Assembly (NCBI GenBank): GCA_910574475.1 | Contig: CAJTAT010000001.1 | Coordinates: 186,001-250,000 of the forward strand | DNA length: 64,000 bases | Source of the DNA: Clostridia bacterium | Lineage (GTDB): Bacteria; Bacillota; Clostridia; Lachnospirales; Lachnospiraceae | Direction of reading: 5' to 3' | Part shown: in pieces, positions 1 through 9,282 of the stretch | How the letters are laid out: every line of letters starts with the position of its first letter | Numbering within the stretch: position 1 is the stretch's first letter | Translations under genes and position numbers: made by a program | The notes under the pieces: model-generated | What the model was told of the DNA's origin: nothing | The model's database searches: none | The model's input: only the letters and a program-made list of their open reading frames with translations

Positions 1-1304
1 TTCTTCAAATCTTCCAGAGACAGATTGAAGGCTGGATCAGCAGCAATTAACTCCAAAAGATTATTGTCCCCGCCGTTTACTTTCACATTCTTTCCTGCTT
101 CCATAGAAAGCTCCCGGATTCTCTCGTGAAGCTCCTGGCGATCTCCCCCTGCCTTCACCGCATCCATCATAATATTCTCCGTGGCCATGAAGGGAAGCTC
201 AGACATAAGGCGTTTCTCTATCACCTTGGGATAAACCACCAGTCCGTCCACCACGTTGAGGCAGAGATCCAGAATACCGTCAATGGCTAAAAATCCCTCT
301 GGAATACTCAGGCGCTTATTGGCCGAATCATCCAGAGTGCGCTCAAACCACTGGGTGGCGGAGGTAATGGCCGGATTCAGAGCGTCTACCATCACATACC
401 GGGACAGAGATGCAATCCGTTCACTGCGCATGGGGTTTCGCTTATAAGCCATAGCCGAAGAGCCAATCTGAGATTTCTCAAAGGGCTCCTCCACCTCTTT
501 TAAATGCTGCAGCAGCCGAATATCATTGGACATCTTGTGGGCGCTGGCCGCAATTCCTGCCAGGACATTCAACACCCGGGTATCCACTTTTCTGGAATAA
601 GTCTGGCCGGATACAGGATAGCACTGTTCAAAGCCCATCTTTTTAGCTATCATAGGATCAATCTTATCAATTGTCTCTTGATCGCCGTCAAAAAGCTCCA
701 AAAAGCTGGCCTGAGTTCCTGTGGTTCCCTTGGAGCCCAACAGCTTCATGGTAGAGATCACATGGTTCAAATCCTCCAGATCCAGACAGAACTCCTGCAT
801 CCACAGAGTAGCCCTCTTTCCCACTGTGGTGGGCTGCGCCGGCTGAAAATGGGTAAATGCCAGGGTGGGTAAGCCCTTATAATTCTCTGCAAAGCCGGAA
901 AGCTCAGAGATTACATTGACAAGCTTCCTGCGCACAAGCTTTAAAGCTTCTGTCATCACAATAATATCTGTATTGTCTCCCACATAGCAGGAGGTGGCGC
1001 CTAAATGAATGATTCCCTTTGCCTTGGGACACTGCTGCCCGTAAGCATAGACATGGGACATCACATCGTGACGCACTTCTTTTTCCCTGGCTTTTGCCAC
1101 ATCATAATTAATATCATCCTGGTAAGCTTTCAGTTCTTCAATCTGTTCCTGGGTAATATTCAGTCCCAGCTCCTTCTCTGTCTCTGCCAGCGCAATCCAG
1201 AGCCGTCTCCAAGTACGGAACTTCTTGTCCGGGGAAAAAATATACTGCATTTCCTTACTGGCATAACGCTCGGATAAGGGACTTTGGTATCTGTCTGTAC
1301 TCAT
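1..1304 (-). CDS. purB: Adenylosuccinate lyase, 3' end beyond the window
   Basis: Purine biosynthesis enzyme that releases fumarate from SAICAR and from adenylosuccinate. Reading the minus strand from the ATG at 1304 gives [19 protein letters not shown], the usual start of the clostridial PurB. About 434 residues are visible, and the gene continues past position 1. The fumarase/aspartase superfamily signature is seen as [16 protein letters not shown] near 420-475, and [11 protein letters not shown] lies near residue 77. It is the last gene of a purC-purF-purB run, 75 nt after purF, with a GGAGAA ribosome site just upstream. Identification is secure. Only the C-terminal end is missing. Confidence 0.96.
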   Translation of the reverse strand, partial: MSTDRYQSPLSERYASKEMQYIFSPDKKFRTWRRLWIALAETEKELGLNITQEQIEELKAYQDDINYDVAKAREKEVRHDVMSHVYAYGQQCPKAKGIIHLGATSCYVGDNTDIIVMTEALKLVRRKLVNVISELSGFAENYKGLPTLAFTHFQPAQPTTVGKRATLWMQEFCLDLEDLNHVISTMKLLGSKGTTGTQASFLELFDGDQETIDKIDPMIAKKMGFEQCYPVSGQTYSRKVDTRVLNVLAGIAASAHKMSNDIRLLQHLKEVEEPFEKSQIGSSAMAYKRNPMRSERIASLSRYVMVDALNPAITSATQWFERTLDDSANKRLSIPEGFLAIDGILDLCLNVVDGLVVYPKVIEKRLMSELPFMATENIMMDAVKAGGDRQELHERIRELSMEAGKNVKVNGGDNNLLELIAADPAFNLSLEDLK

Positions 1305-1379
1305 AGAGTTCTCCTTTTATGTGATAATTAATTTGGGGTTCTGCCGCCAATTCTGTCCGGCTTCCTTACACACTCATTG

Positions 1380-2825
1380 CTAACGTTCAAAATCTCCTCT
1401 GATATCTTCCCTGGGAGGATCTAAGGGATAATTTCCAGTAAAACAGCCTGTACAGTGAGGCAAGCCACCGATTATCTCACCCAAACGTTCTATTTTCAGA
1501 TACCCTAAGGAGTCCGCCCCAATTAGCTGGCGAATCTCTTCTATGGGTCGGTTATAGGCAATCAACTGCTCCTGGGCTGGAACGTCTGTGCCAAAATAAC
1601 AGGGATAAAGAAACGGCGGCGAGCTGACCCGCATATGTACCTCTGTGGCTCCTGCGTCACGAAGCATGCGAACGATTCGATTGCTAGTCGTTCCCCGCAC
1701 AATAGAATCGTCAATCATAATCACACGCTTTCCCTCCACTGCCTCCCGCAGAGCATTTAGTTTCACACGCACGCTGGATTCCCGGCTGCTCTGCCCTGGC
1801 TTAATAAAGGTACGGCCTACATAAGAATTTTTTACAAAAGCTGTCCCATAGGGAATTGCTGACTGAAGAGAATATCCCAAAGCAGCCGCATTTCCCGACT
1901 CTGGGACTCCTACCACCAGATCTGCCTCCACAGGCGAATCCATAGCAAGAAATTTTCCCGCCAAAATTCTGGAACGATAGACGCTGACTCCGTCAAAATG
2001 GCTGTCCGGCCTTGCAAAATAAATGTACTCAAAGATACACCTTGCTTCCTTTTCCTTTGGAAGGCAATGTGTCTTGTCCGATATCACTCCTCCAGTGGGT
2101 GTGATAGTCACAATCTCCCCTGGCTCCACATCCCGGACAAACTCTGCCCCTATGGTCTCAAGGGCACACGTCTCTGAGGCTAAAATATAGGCATGGTCAC
2201 GTTTGCCAATACACAGGGGCCGAAATCCGTAAGGGTCTCTGGCTCCTATCAGCTTCCGGGGAGACATGACAATCAGGGAATAAGCCCCCTTTAGCTTGTA
2301 CATAGCTCGGGATACGGCTTCTTCTACTGTCCCTGTGTGAACCCGCTCCCGGGCAATATGGTAGGCAATCACCTCAGAATCAATGGTGGTCTGAAAGATA
2401 GCGCCCCCATATTCCAGCTCTCTTCGAAGCTCCGGGGCATTGATGAGATTTCCATTATGAGCCAGACCCAGAGTGCCCTTGATATAATTCAGTACAAGGG
2501 GCTGTGCATTTTCCCGGGTACTGCTGCCCGCAGTGGAGTAGCGCACATGCCCTACTCCGATATCACCTTTCAATCCCTCCAGGAGTTCAGGCGTGAATAC
2601 TTCATTTACCAATCCCATGCCTTTATAGCTTTTCACAACCCCTTTGGGACCTCTTGTATCACTGACGGCAATCCCACAGCTCTCCTGTCCCCTGTGTTGC
2701 AGGGCAAAGAGACCATAATAAATGGTAGAAGCCACATCGCTGCTGTCAAAATCATAGATGCCAAAGACTCCACATTCTTCCTTTAGCTTCTCTTCTTCAT
2801 ACTGTTCATGAACAAACTCTTTCAT
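1380..2825 (-). CDS. purF: Amidophosphoribosyltransferase (glutamine PRPP amidotransferase)
   Basis: First committed step of purine synthesis: PRPP plus glutamine to phosphoribosylamine. The 481-residue product has an 17-residue leader before Cys18 (CGVFGIYD), the N-terminal nucleophile exposed by propeptide removal in the Bacillus-type enzyme. The PRPP loop is VIMIDDSIVRGTT. Cysteines of the [4Fe-4S]-type enzyme are present (CIFEYIYFARPD, CTGCF near the C-terminus). It lies 35 nt downstream of purC in the same operon. Confidence 0.97.
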   Translation of the reverse strand: MKEFVHEQYEEEKLKEECGVFGIYDFDSSDVASTIYYGLFALQHRGQESCGIAVSDTRGPKGVVKSYKGMGLVNEVFTPELLEGLKGDIGVGHVRYSTAGSSTRENAQPLVLNYIKGTLGLAHNGNLINAPELRRELEYGGAIFQTTIDSEVIAYHIARERVHTGTVEEAVSRAMYKLKGAYSLIVMSPRKLIGARDPYGFRPLCIGKRDHAYILASETCALETIGAEFVRDVEPGEIVTITPTGGVISDKTHCLPKEKEARCIFEYIYFARPDSHFDGVSVYRSRILAGKFLAMDSPVEADLVVGVPESGNAAALGYSLQSAIPYGTAFVKNSYVGRTFIKPGQSSRESSVRVKLNALREAVEGKRVIMIDDSIVRGTTSNRIVRMLRDAGATEVHMRVSSPPFLYPCYFGTDVPAQEQLIAYNRPIEEIRQLIGADSLGYLKIERLGEIIGGLPHCTGCFTGNYPLDPPREDIRGDFER

Positions 2826-2860
2826 GATGCCTGACCTTTCATGGGATTTTGAATTTATTT

Positions 2861-3565
2861 TTATAAACCTAAGCGGTTAAATACTTCGTTGTAAGCTTCC
2901 TCTACATTTCCCATATCTCTGCGGAAACGGTCCTTGTCCAGCTTTTCACGTGTCTTCATATCCCAGAGGCGGCAAGTATCCGGTGAGGTCTCGTCTGCCA
3001 GAATAATCTGTCCTTTATAGCGCCCAAACTCGATCTTGAAGTCAATGAGTTCAATACCAGCATTTGCAAAATACTTTTTATACACTTCATTGACTTTGAA
3101 AGCATACTTGGTGATAATATCAATCTCTTCTCTGGTTGCAAGTCCAAGAGCAATGGCGAAGTAATCATTGATCAAGGGATCTCCCAGATCATCATTTTTA
3201 TAGCTGAATTCCAATGTGGGAGCCAGGAACTTCGTTCCCTCTTCCACACCGAGACGTTTGGAAAAGCTTCCGGCAGCCACGTTGCGGACAATGACCTCCA
3301 AAGGTACAATTTCCACTTTTTTCACTGCGGTTTCCCTGTCGCTCAATTCTTCGATATAATGAGTGGGTACGCCTTCCTTCTCCAAAAGCTGGAATACCCG
3401 GTTCGTCATGCGGTTATTGACCACACCCTTTCCCTGAATCGTCCCTTTTTTCAGTCCGTTAAATGCAGTGGCGTCATCTTTGTAATCGACAATTAGCACA
3501 TCGGGATCCTCTGTGGTGTAAACTTTCTTTGCCTTTCCTTCATATAAAAGCTCTTTCTTTTCCAT
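2861..3565 (-). CDS. purC: Phosphoribosylaminoimidazole-succinocarboxamide synthase (SAICAR synthetase)
   Basis: ATP-dependent ligation of aspartate to CAIR in purine synthesis. The product of 234 residues matches the usual family length. It opens with the ATP-binding strand [12 protein letters not shown] and contains the SAICAR synthetase signatures LPLEV-like [15 protein letters not shown] and [19 protein letters not shown]. First gene of the visible operon, with its promoter about 50-80 nt upstream. Confidence 0.97.
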   Translation of the reverse strand: MEKKELLYEGKAKKVYTTEDPDVLIVDYKDDATAFNGLKKGTIQGKGVVNNRMTNRVFQLLEKEGVPTHYIEELSDRETAVKKVEIVPLEVIVRNVAAGSFSKRLGVEEGTKFLAPTLEFSYKNDDLGDPLINDYFAIALGLATREEIDIITKYAFKVNEVYKKYFANAGIELIDFKIEFGRYKGQIILADETSPDTCRLWDMKTREKLDKDRFRRDMGNVEEAYNEVFNRLGL

Positions 3566-3614
3566 ATTGATCTCCCTGTCCTTCCTTTATCCTGTGATTT
3601 ACAATTTCTTTTCT

Positions 3615-3643
3615 AGTATAACCTGAGCCTTTTGGAATTTCAA
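3615..3643 (-). promoter_or_regulatory. Promoter of the purCFB operon
   Basis: On the minus strand TTGAAA (3638-3643) and TATACT (3615-3620) are separated by 17 nt, about 50 nt upstream of the purC start. No PurR-box-like palindrome or purine riboswitch core was recognised around it. Confidence 0.6.
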
Positions 3644-3713
3644 CTGTTCCTGTGAGAAAATTTATATATTGAGATGCAGCGATAATTGTTCAAAAAGGTA
3701 CACCATTTCAAAG

Positions 3714-4496
3714 TCATTGTACATAGTGCCCCAAAAACTGCCTTGTTCTTTCCTCTCTGGGATTTCCGAACACTTCCCGGGGCGTCCCTTCCTCCAGAAT
3801 CCGCCCGTCATCCATAAAAATCACATGGTTGGACACATCTCTGGCAAAAGCCATCTCATGAGTCACAATAATCATAGTCGTATTCTGCTCTGCCAACTCG
3901 CGGATCACCTTCAGGACTTCTCCGGTCAGCTCTGGATCCAGAGCTGAAGTGGGCTCGTCAAAGCAGAGGATATCCGGCTTCAAGGCCAGAGCTCTTGCAA
4001 TGGCCACACGCTGGCACTGACCGCCGGAAAGCTGATGGGGATAATTGCCCATCCGATCTCCCAATCCCATCTGCATCAGCAAAACTTGTGCCTTGCGCTC
4101 AATCTCATCATGGATTTCTTTCCTATTTTCCTTATAGTCAGGACGTTCTTTGGCCAAAAGTTCGCTGGCCAGCATCACATTTCCCAGGGCCGTATACTGA
4201 GGAAACAGGTTAAAGGACTGAAATACCAGTCCAAAATGGAGCCGTTTCTTTCGAATGGCTGCTTCCTGTGTTGTCACTGGATCGTTTGCATCAAAAAGTG
4301 TCTCTCCGTTTACGCGAATCACGCCTGTGTCCGGTCGTTCCAGAAAGTTCAGGCATCGCAGGCATGTAGTCTTTCCACTCCCTGAAGATCCAATCAGGGA
4401 CACTACCTGCCCTTTCTCCAAACAAAAATTGATATCCTTCAGTACTTGTGTACGCCCAAAAGTCTTGCTTAAATGTTCTACCTCTAAAATGGCCAT
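3714..4496 (-). CDS. Polar amino acid ABC transporter, ATP-binding protein
   Basis: ATPase of an ABC importer of the polar amino acid (PAAT, GlnQ/ArtP-like) family, 260 residues. Walker A is GSSGSGKTT, the signature is LSGGQCQRVAIARAL, Walker B is ILCFDEPTSALDPEL and the H-loop is VTHEMAF. The start ATG has AGGAGG 7 nt upstream. Last gene of a three-gene operon after the binding protein and permease. Substrate cannot be read from the sequence. Confidence 0.93.
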   Translation of the reverse strand: MAILEVEHLSKTFGRTQVLKDINFCLEKGQVVSLIGSSGSGKTTCLRCLNFLERPDTGVIRVNGETLFDANDPVTTQEAAIRKKRLHFGLVFQSFNLFPQYTALGNVMLASELLAKERPDYKENRKEIHDEIERKAQVLLMQMGLGDRMGNYPHQLSGGQCQRVAIARALALKPDILCFDEPTSALDPELTGEVLKVIRELAEQNTTMIIVTHEMAFARDVSNHVIFMDDGRILEEGTPREVFGNPREERTRQFLGHYVQ

Positions 4497-4525
4497 TTTA
4501 TCCTCCTAATTCAAAGCTCACTGCT

Positions 4526-5212
4526 TTATCTAAAATAATCCAGCTTCTTTTCCAATCTTCCCAGCAGCGCTGTCAGCAGTCCGCTGAAAATCAGATAGTA
4601 AACGGCTGTGAAAATCAGCGGCCAAATCTCACCGGATATTCCCTGGGAACCTTTTAGAAATGCCTGTCCGGCCCAGATAATCTCCTGAAGAGCAATGATA
4701 CGGGCCAGGGAAGTGTCTTTCACCAACGTAATAATTTCATTGGATATAGGCGGCACAATGCGCTTAATCATCTGTAACAGCGTAACTTTAAAAAATATCT
4801 GTCGTTTGGTCATGCCAAGCACCAGACCGGCTTCTTCCTGTCCCACAGGGATACTCTGAATTCCTCCCCGGTAAATCTCAGAAAAATAGCAGGCATAATT
4901 AAAGATAAAAGCTACAGTGGACGCCACAAACCGCCCGGCTTCCCCGCCGCCCCAGATCTGTTTTCCCAAAACAAGACCCGGAAAATAGAAAATAATCAAT
5001 AGCTGGATCATCAGAGGAGTTCCCCGAATAATCCAGACCACAATCTTCGTAAGGTAGCTTAATGGGCGAAAGCGGGACAAAGAACCAAAGGCTATAATCA
5101 GTCCCAGGGGAACCGCTCCCAAGAGTGTTACGATAAATAATTTCAGTGTCTGCAAAAAACCAATATTCAACGATTGAACTACAATCGGAAACTGTTCCCA
5201 TATCCGTTCCAT
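4526..5212 (-). CDS. Polar amino acid ABC transporter, permease
   Basis: Integral membrane subunit, 228 residues, with several hydrophobic helices and the HisM/GlnP-type cytoplasmic EAA loop (EEAGLVLGMTKRQIFFKVTLLQ). It pairs with the ATPase 29 nt downstream and the binding lipoprotein upstream. The family forms homodimeric or heterodimeric permeases; only one permease gene is present, which suggests a homodimer. Confidence 0.92.
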   Translation of the reverse strand: MERIWEQFPIVVQSLNIGFLQTLKLFIVTLLGAVPLGLIIAFGSLSRFRPLSYLTKIVVWIIRGTPLMIQLLIIFYFPGLVLGKQIWGGGEAGRFVASTVAFIFNYACYFSEIYRGGIQSIPVGQEEAGLVLGMTKRQIFFKVTLLQMIKRIVPPISNEIITLVKDTSLARIIALQEIIWAGQAFLKGSQGISGEIWPLIFTAVYYLIFSGLLTALLGRLEKKLDYFR

Positions 5213-5378
5213 ATATGTATCCTGCTTTCTTGTAATATAAAAATTTGTTTATCCAAACAGCCAGGCTTTCACTGTATAGCTGCTGACTCAGCGATGGAAT
5301 TACAGCAAAAGATGCGGCCAAAGGTCCAGCCGGTAAGGCTGGGCCAAGGTCGCAATCTTAATCATTCAAGCTCTGTTT

Positions 5379-6281
5379 TTACTGTTCAATCAAAGCTGCC
5401 TGTACATTATAAGTCTCAGCGCAAGTCTTCATGCTTCCGTCAGCATAGCTGGCTGCAAAGAAGTCATTTAATGCTGCCGCCAGATCAGAACCTTTGCGGA
5501 AGCCCACACCGTACTCCTCGCTGTTCAACTGAACCGTATAGGTCAATTTGTCATAGCCGGTTCCCTCGCCTACCATAGCGGCTGCCATCAGGGAATCGAT
5601 CACTGCTGCATCAGAAGTACCGGAAGCCACTTCCAGAAGCGCATCGGCCTGTGCCTTTACTGGGGTAAAGCTTAATCCCAGCGCGTCAACCTCTGCCTCT
5701 CCCGCGCTACCTGCCTCAACAGCAAAATTCAGATCTTTCAGGCTGTCCGTATCCTGATACTGGTCTGCCTTGTCCGCCGGAACAATCACGATCTGTGCGT
5801 TGTTACAGTATGCCTTGGAACACTCCATAGCACTTGTCACCTCATCTGTAAGAGTCATGCCGTTCCATACGCAGTCAATGGTCTTACTGTCCAGTTCCAT
5901 AACTTTGTTGTCCCAGTCAATCTCTACAAACTCTACACTGACGCCCAGGCTTTCAGCAAAAGCTTTCGCCATGTCAGCGTCAAATCCGATCCACTCGCCG
6001 CTCTCGTCCTTGTAATCCATAGGCTCGAAATCCGTGATACCTACCACCAGGGTTCCTTTCCCCTTTACATACTCCATATCGCTGTCTGCGGCAGCTTCTG
6101 CATTTTCTGCCGGAGCCTCTGTTTCATCGTCACTATTCTCAGCCGGAGCTTCCGGCTCTGCATCTGACTCTGTACTGGCCGGCGCTGCCGGAGCCTCTTC
6201 TGAACCTTTTGAACCGCAGCCTGCCAGCAAAGATACTGCCATGCAGCCGCACAATAATAAGCTCAATACTCTTTTTTTCAT
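5379..6281 (-). CDS. Amino acid ABC transporter, substrate-binding lipoprotein
   Basis: Extracellular solute-binding protein (SBP_bac_3 type), 300 residues. A lipoprotein signal peptide ends in LLAGC with Cys22 as the lipidation residue, followed by an acidic, Ala/Pro/Glu-rich linker to about residue 70. The mature domain contains LVVGITDFEPMDYKDE and GFDADMAKAFAESLGV, typical of the family. First gene of the operon. A 166-nt gap to the permease includes a GC-rich stretch but I see no clear terminator. Confidence 0.93.
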   Translation of the reverse strand: MKKRVLSLLLCGCMAVSLLAGCGSKGSEEAPAAPASTESDAEPEAPAENSDDETEAPAENAEAAADSDMEYVKGKGTLVVGITDFEPMDYKDESGEWIGFDADMAKAFAESLGVSVEFVEIDWDNKVMELDSKTIDCVWNGMTLTDEVTSAMECSKAYCNNAQIVIVPADKADQYQDTDSLKDLNFAVEAGSAGEAEVDALGLSFTPVKAQADALLEVASGTSDAAVIDSLMAAAMVGEGTGYDKLTYTVQLNSEEYGVGFRKGSDLAAALNDFFAASYADGSMKTCAETYNVQAALIEQ

Positions 6282-6364
6282 AGTTTCCTCCCGTCCCTGT
6301 TCTACAGGTATTTACTTTTTTTCTCTACCAATTGGTCACTGTACTATGGTAAAGTTACCGTTGT

Positions 6365-6393
6365 ATTCTACCACAGGATTTGGGAGCTGTCAA
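6365..6393 (-). promoter_or_regulatory. Promoter of the amino acid ABC transporter operon
   Basis: Minus-strand TTGACA (6388-6393) and TAGAAT (6365-6370) with 17-nt spacing. A short inverted repeat (GGTAACTTTACC) lies immediately downstream near the expected transcription start and could be an operator. Confidence 0.6.
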
Positions 6394-6442
6394 TGTGTAA
6401 ATTTTATCCTTGTTCATTGAGGGTTGTTAACCGACTTCATTT

Positions 6443-7117
6443 CTATATATATTTACGCAATTCTTCTACTAGTTCATACACTCTTGTAGCAGGGCATCTT
6501 CTTGATGGCGGAGCATCTATGTAAGCTTCATATTGTCGTTTCGCCCGTTCAATAGCAATCTCCGTTTTATCTTGTAACAGCTCATATAAATTGATAAGAT
6601 TCTTTTTATAACCAAATTTTTTTCTTAAAATCTTCTGATAGTGTTCACGCCCATTATTAACTGTAAGCTCCTGAAAGTGCAAAACAAACCACAATTCTAT
6701 ACATTCATTTGACCATGCCACCCTATATTGCCTGGAATCTTTCTTTTCTTCTGCACTATACTGGGTGTTGTCAAAATTATCAAGGGGAAAATCATCTTTA
6801 TCATACATTAACCATACAACCTCTGCCTGAGGAAACTCTTTTTCCACCTGTTTTCTGGCATAGCTCAACAACCCTTTTGTATTTCGCCCAGTTCCCTTTA
6901 CCAAAATTCTTGGACCAGAAGTAAACTCTGAAAATTTTTGATTAATAACATCTGTTAATCCAGAAATATAATTCGGCTCTGTTTTTGTCCCTTCACTAAT
7001 AATAAATGTATATGGGGGCAGATCATCCAGCAATTCTTTCTTCTTTTTCTGCATTTTCGTATTTATTTTTTCTTGATTTCTCTTTAGCTCGCTGACCTTC
7101 AAAGGCTTAATGCTCAT
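6443..7117 (-). CDS. RloB-like protein (AbiLii-type TOPRIM-like nuclease partner)
   Basis: 224 residues of the RloB-like family. The N-terminal part is basic (K-rich, residues 20-30). The core has a TOPRIM-like arrangement: FIISEGTKTEPNYI around Glu42 and VWLMYDKDDF with Asp106, Asp108 and Asp109, followed by ECIELWFVLHF. In the family this protein is always paired with an AAA ATPase, here only 3 nt upstream. The pair corresponds to the lactococcal abortive infection system AbiL and to RloA/RloB genes found in restriction loci. Nuclease activity is an inference from the TOPRIM-like residues. The operon is more AT-rich than the flanking transporter and TPR genes, which fits acquisition by transfer. 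Confidence 0.85.
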   Translation of the reverse strand: MSIKPLKVSELKRNQEKINTKMQKKKKELLDDLPPYTFIISEGTKTEPNYISGLTDVINQKFSEFTSGPRILVKGTGRNTKGLLSYARKQVEKEFPQAEVVWLMYDKDDFPLDNFDNTQYSAEEKKDSRQYRVAWSNECIELWFVLHFQELTVNNGREHYQKILRKKFGYKKNLINLYELLQDKTEIAIERAKRQYEAYIDAPPSRRCPATRVYELVEELRKYI

Positions 7118-7120
7118 TCA

Positions 7121-8359
7121 TCAATCCTCCCAGTCCAATATTTTTCTGATATATGGATCAGCCCCATAGCGACCTTCCAGGTACTGTTTTCCATAAGCTT
7201 CGTCGTTGCGAGGAATTTGCCCGTTTTCTTTTTTAAATGAAATCAAAGAATATAATTTTGAAGCATTTCTGGCATTTAAGGCACAAAACCATATTTCATC
7301 CCTACGATAAACCTCTGGAACCATTGTGGAAATATCGTGTGATGTTAATAAAAGCTGCGCTCCAAATTTATTCACTTTAGGATCTGTAAATAACTCAATT
7401 ATAAATTTTAACAATTTAGGATGAAGTTTGGCATCCAATTCATCTGCAATAATTAATGCCCCTTCGTTCAAACAATCTATAATCTCACATAGACAACTAA
7501 AAAGTTTTCTTGTACCGCTGGATTCTTCTTCAAATGGTATTTCAATCTCTTTTCCATTATCAAGGCGATGTTTTGTAAAAATACTCTCTATATTTCCATC
7601 TCTGTCCTTTTCTACCCGAAAATCAGAAATAGAAATATCCATTTTTTGCAGCATTTCAAACATTCTTGTTTTTTCATTTCCTGTTTTTGGAAGAACAATT
7701 TGCCGTTCATTACCTGGATTATCATAATCCAGATAGTTAACGTTTAAAAACCACGATAATACTTCATCAATTGGCTCTATATCATAGTTAATGGCCGTAT
7801 GGGTAAGCAAAGGCATGGTATCTTTTAATTTTTCTATTGGCACACCCTCCAATTCTGTTCCTAAAACACATTCCTCAGTAGAGCGTTCAAAAATAATAGA
7901 AACGTCTTTCTCTCCAACTACCAATTGATAAAGATTTTCTTCCACAATTTTATTGTGAACACAAGAAAATTCATATTTATACTGTCTGCCCTTTACGCGA
8001 AACATAATATCAAAGCTCAACGGCTGTTCTTTACATTCAGGAGAAAATCTATGATACTTTTCTTTAAATTCCATTCCTGAATTTTTTTGTAACAACGTCT
8101 CATATTCTGCATCGTCCTCTAACTGAGAAATCAAATAAGGCCGTAAAATCCTTGCTTTCAAATATCCCAACGCTTCCAGAACTGTGGACTTTCCTCCCCC
8201 GTTTGGACCGTAGATTACAAGTACCGGCAAAAATTTTTCTCCATCTATTTTATCGATCAGAACACTTTGTTCATTATCTTTTATGGGTTCAGCAATTAAA
8301 TCCAAAAAAGCTTCTTCTTTAAATGATTTATAATTGGAAAATGAAAATTGACTTAGCAT
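7121..8359 (-). CDS. RloA/AbiLi-type AAA family ATPase
   Basis: 412-residue SMC/ABC-like ATPase of the AAA_15/AAA_21 group (OLD-family relatives). It starts with the characteristic FSFSNYKSFKEE strand. Walker A is GPNGGGKS (51-58), a signature-like SSGTRKLF lies near residue 275, Walker B is ALIIADELDAKLHP and an H-loop follows in LLTSHDIS. First gene of the two-gene operon with the RloB-like gene. Known pairs of this type act as abortive-infection modules against phage, so a defence role is likely. It is not adjacent to restriction-modification genes here. Confidence 0.87.
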   Translation of the reverse strand: MLSQFSFSNYKSFKEEAFLDLIAEPIKDNEQSVLIDKIDGEKFLPVLVIYGPNGGGKSTVLEALGYLKARILRPYLISQLEDDAEYETLLQKNSGMEFKEKYHRFSPECKEQPLSFDIMFRVKGRQYKYEFSCVHNKIVEENLYQLVVGEKDVSIIFERSTEECVLGTELEGVPIEKLKDTMPLLTHTAINYDIEPIDEVLSWFLNVNYLDYDNPGNERQIVLPKTGNEKTRMFEMLQKMDISISDFRVEKDRDGNIESIFTKHRLDNGKEIEIPFEEESSGTRKLFSCLCEIIDCLNEGALIIADELDAKLHPKLLKFIIELFTDPKVNKFGAQLLLTSHDISTMVPEVYRRDEIWFCALNARNASKLYSLISFKKENGQIPRNDEAYGKQYLEGRYGADPYIRKILDWED

Positions 8360-8469
8360 AAGCTCTCCTCGTAAAATCTGTATCGTGATTTTTTCTCTTC
8401 ATATTATCATAATCTTTTTCACAATATCACGGTTTTATTCAATTTTCAATCTTTTTGCGTGATTTTTCC

Positions 8470-9258
8470 TCACACATATCTGGTGTTTTTATAATACTCC
8501 CTCTCCAGCTCATAAAGTCTCTTAGGTAAATCTGCCTCAATTCTGAGATGCTCCCCTGCCTCTTCCGCAAGGCGGTCATATTCATCCGTCAATTCTTTTA
8601 GCTGTTCCCCCCGAATTTTCTGCAGATCCATGGCCTCCTCAAAGTCCTCCTCGGACAGTCCCAATCGCATGGCATAGACATATTCTTTCAACACCTCGGG
8701 ATCCTTTTGATACTGGTAAGAAGTGCGAAATGCCCGAGACGCTTTTCGAAATAGAAAAAGACGGCAATAACAGACCCCCAGATTGTTCCACACATGGGCA
8801 TAAAAATCCACACCCAGGCGCCCGCTCTGGCGGATATCCAGGATTCTCTCATATTCATAGATGGCCGCCTGGTAATTTCCATTGATAAAGTACTCGTCCG
8901 CCCGAAGCTTCAGACGTTCCTGCTCCTGATAGGTATTTAAAACCTTCATTTTGGCTGATAGCTCTGCCAGTTCCTCCTGGGTATAATAGTCCACATTTCT
9001 TAAGATTGTCAAAACCATATTCTGCATACTGCTGCCAGCTTCCATCCCCTTTTTCAGACGTTCTGCCAGTTCCGTATTTCCCACCTCTGTCCGAATCCAG
9101 TCCCAGAGATGTTCGCCCAGCATCCGCTTGTCCACCAGATAAATATTTTCATAGAGGAAATAGGCCAGCTCTTCCATGGAGTAAAGGCGTATTCCCATGC
9201 TTTCTATATAATAAGGTGTCTCAGCTTGGCTCTGACTGCATATCAATACCGCGCCCAT
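8470..9258 (-). CDS. TPR-like protein of the DUF5716/DUF5717 cluster
   Basis: 262 residues, no enzyme motif. The central part (about 110-200) is a set of amphipathic helices with TPR-like composition (ADEYFINGNYQAAIYEYERI, VWNNLGVCYCRLFLFRKA). The C-terminal third is a charged helical region. It lies 24 nt downstream of the DUF5716-like gene and in the same direction, so the two are probably co-transcribed. Function unknown; a scaffold role is a guess from the TPR-like fold. Confidence 0.75.
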   Translation of the reverse strand: MGAVLICSQSQAETPYYIESMGIRLYSMEELAYFLYENIYLVDKRMLGEHLWDWIRTEVGNTELAERLKKGMEAGSSMQNMVLTILRNVDYYTQEELAELSAKMKVLNTYQEQERLKLRADEYFINGNYQAAIYEYERILDIRQSGRLGVDFYAHVWNNLGVCYCRLFLFRKASRAFRTSYQYQKDPEVLKEYVYAMRLGLSEEDFEEAMDLQKIRGEQLKELTDEYDRLAEEAGEHLRIEADLPKRLYELEREYYKNTRYV

Positions 9259-9282
9259 CGCATCTACTCTCCTCTCTGCCTG

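Noticed and set aside
3566..3713. Purine riboswitch upstream of purC
   Set aside because: No aptamer core could be recognised; only a sigma-A promoter is visible.
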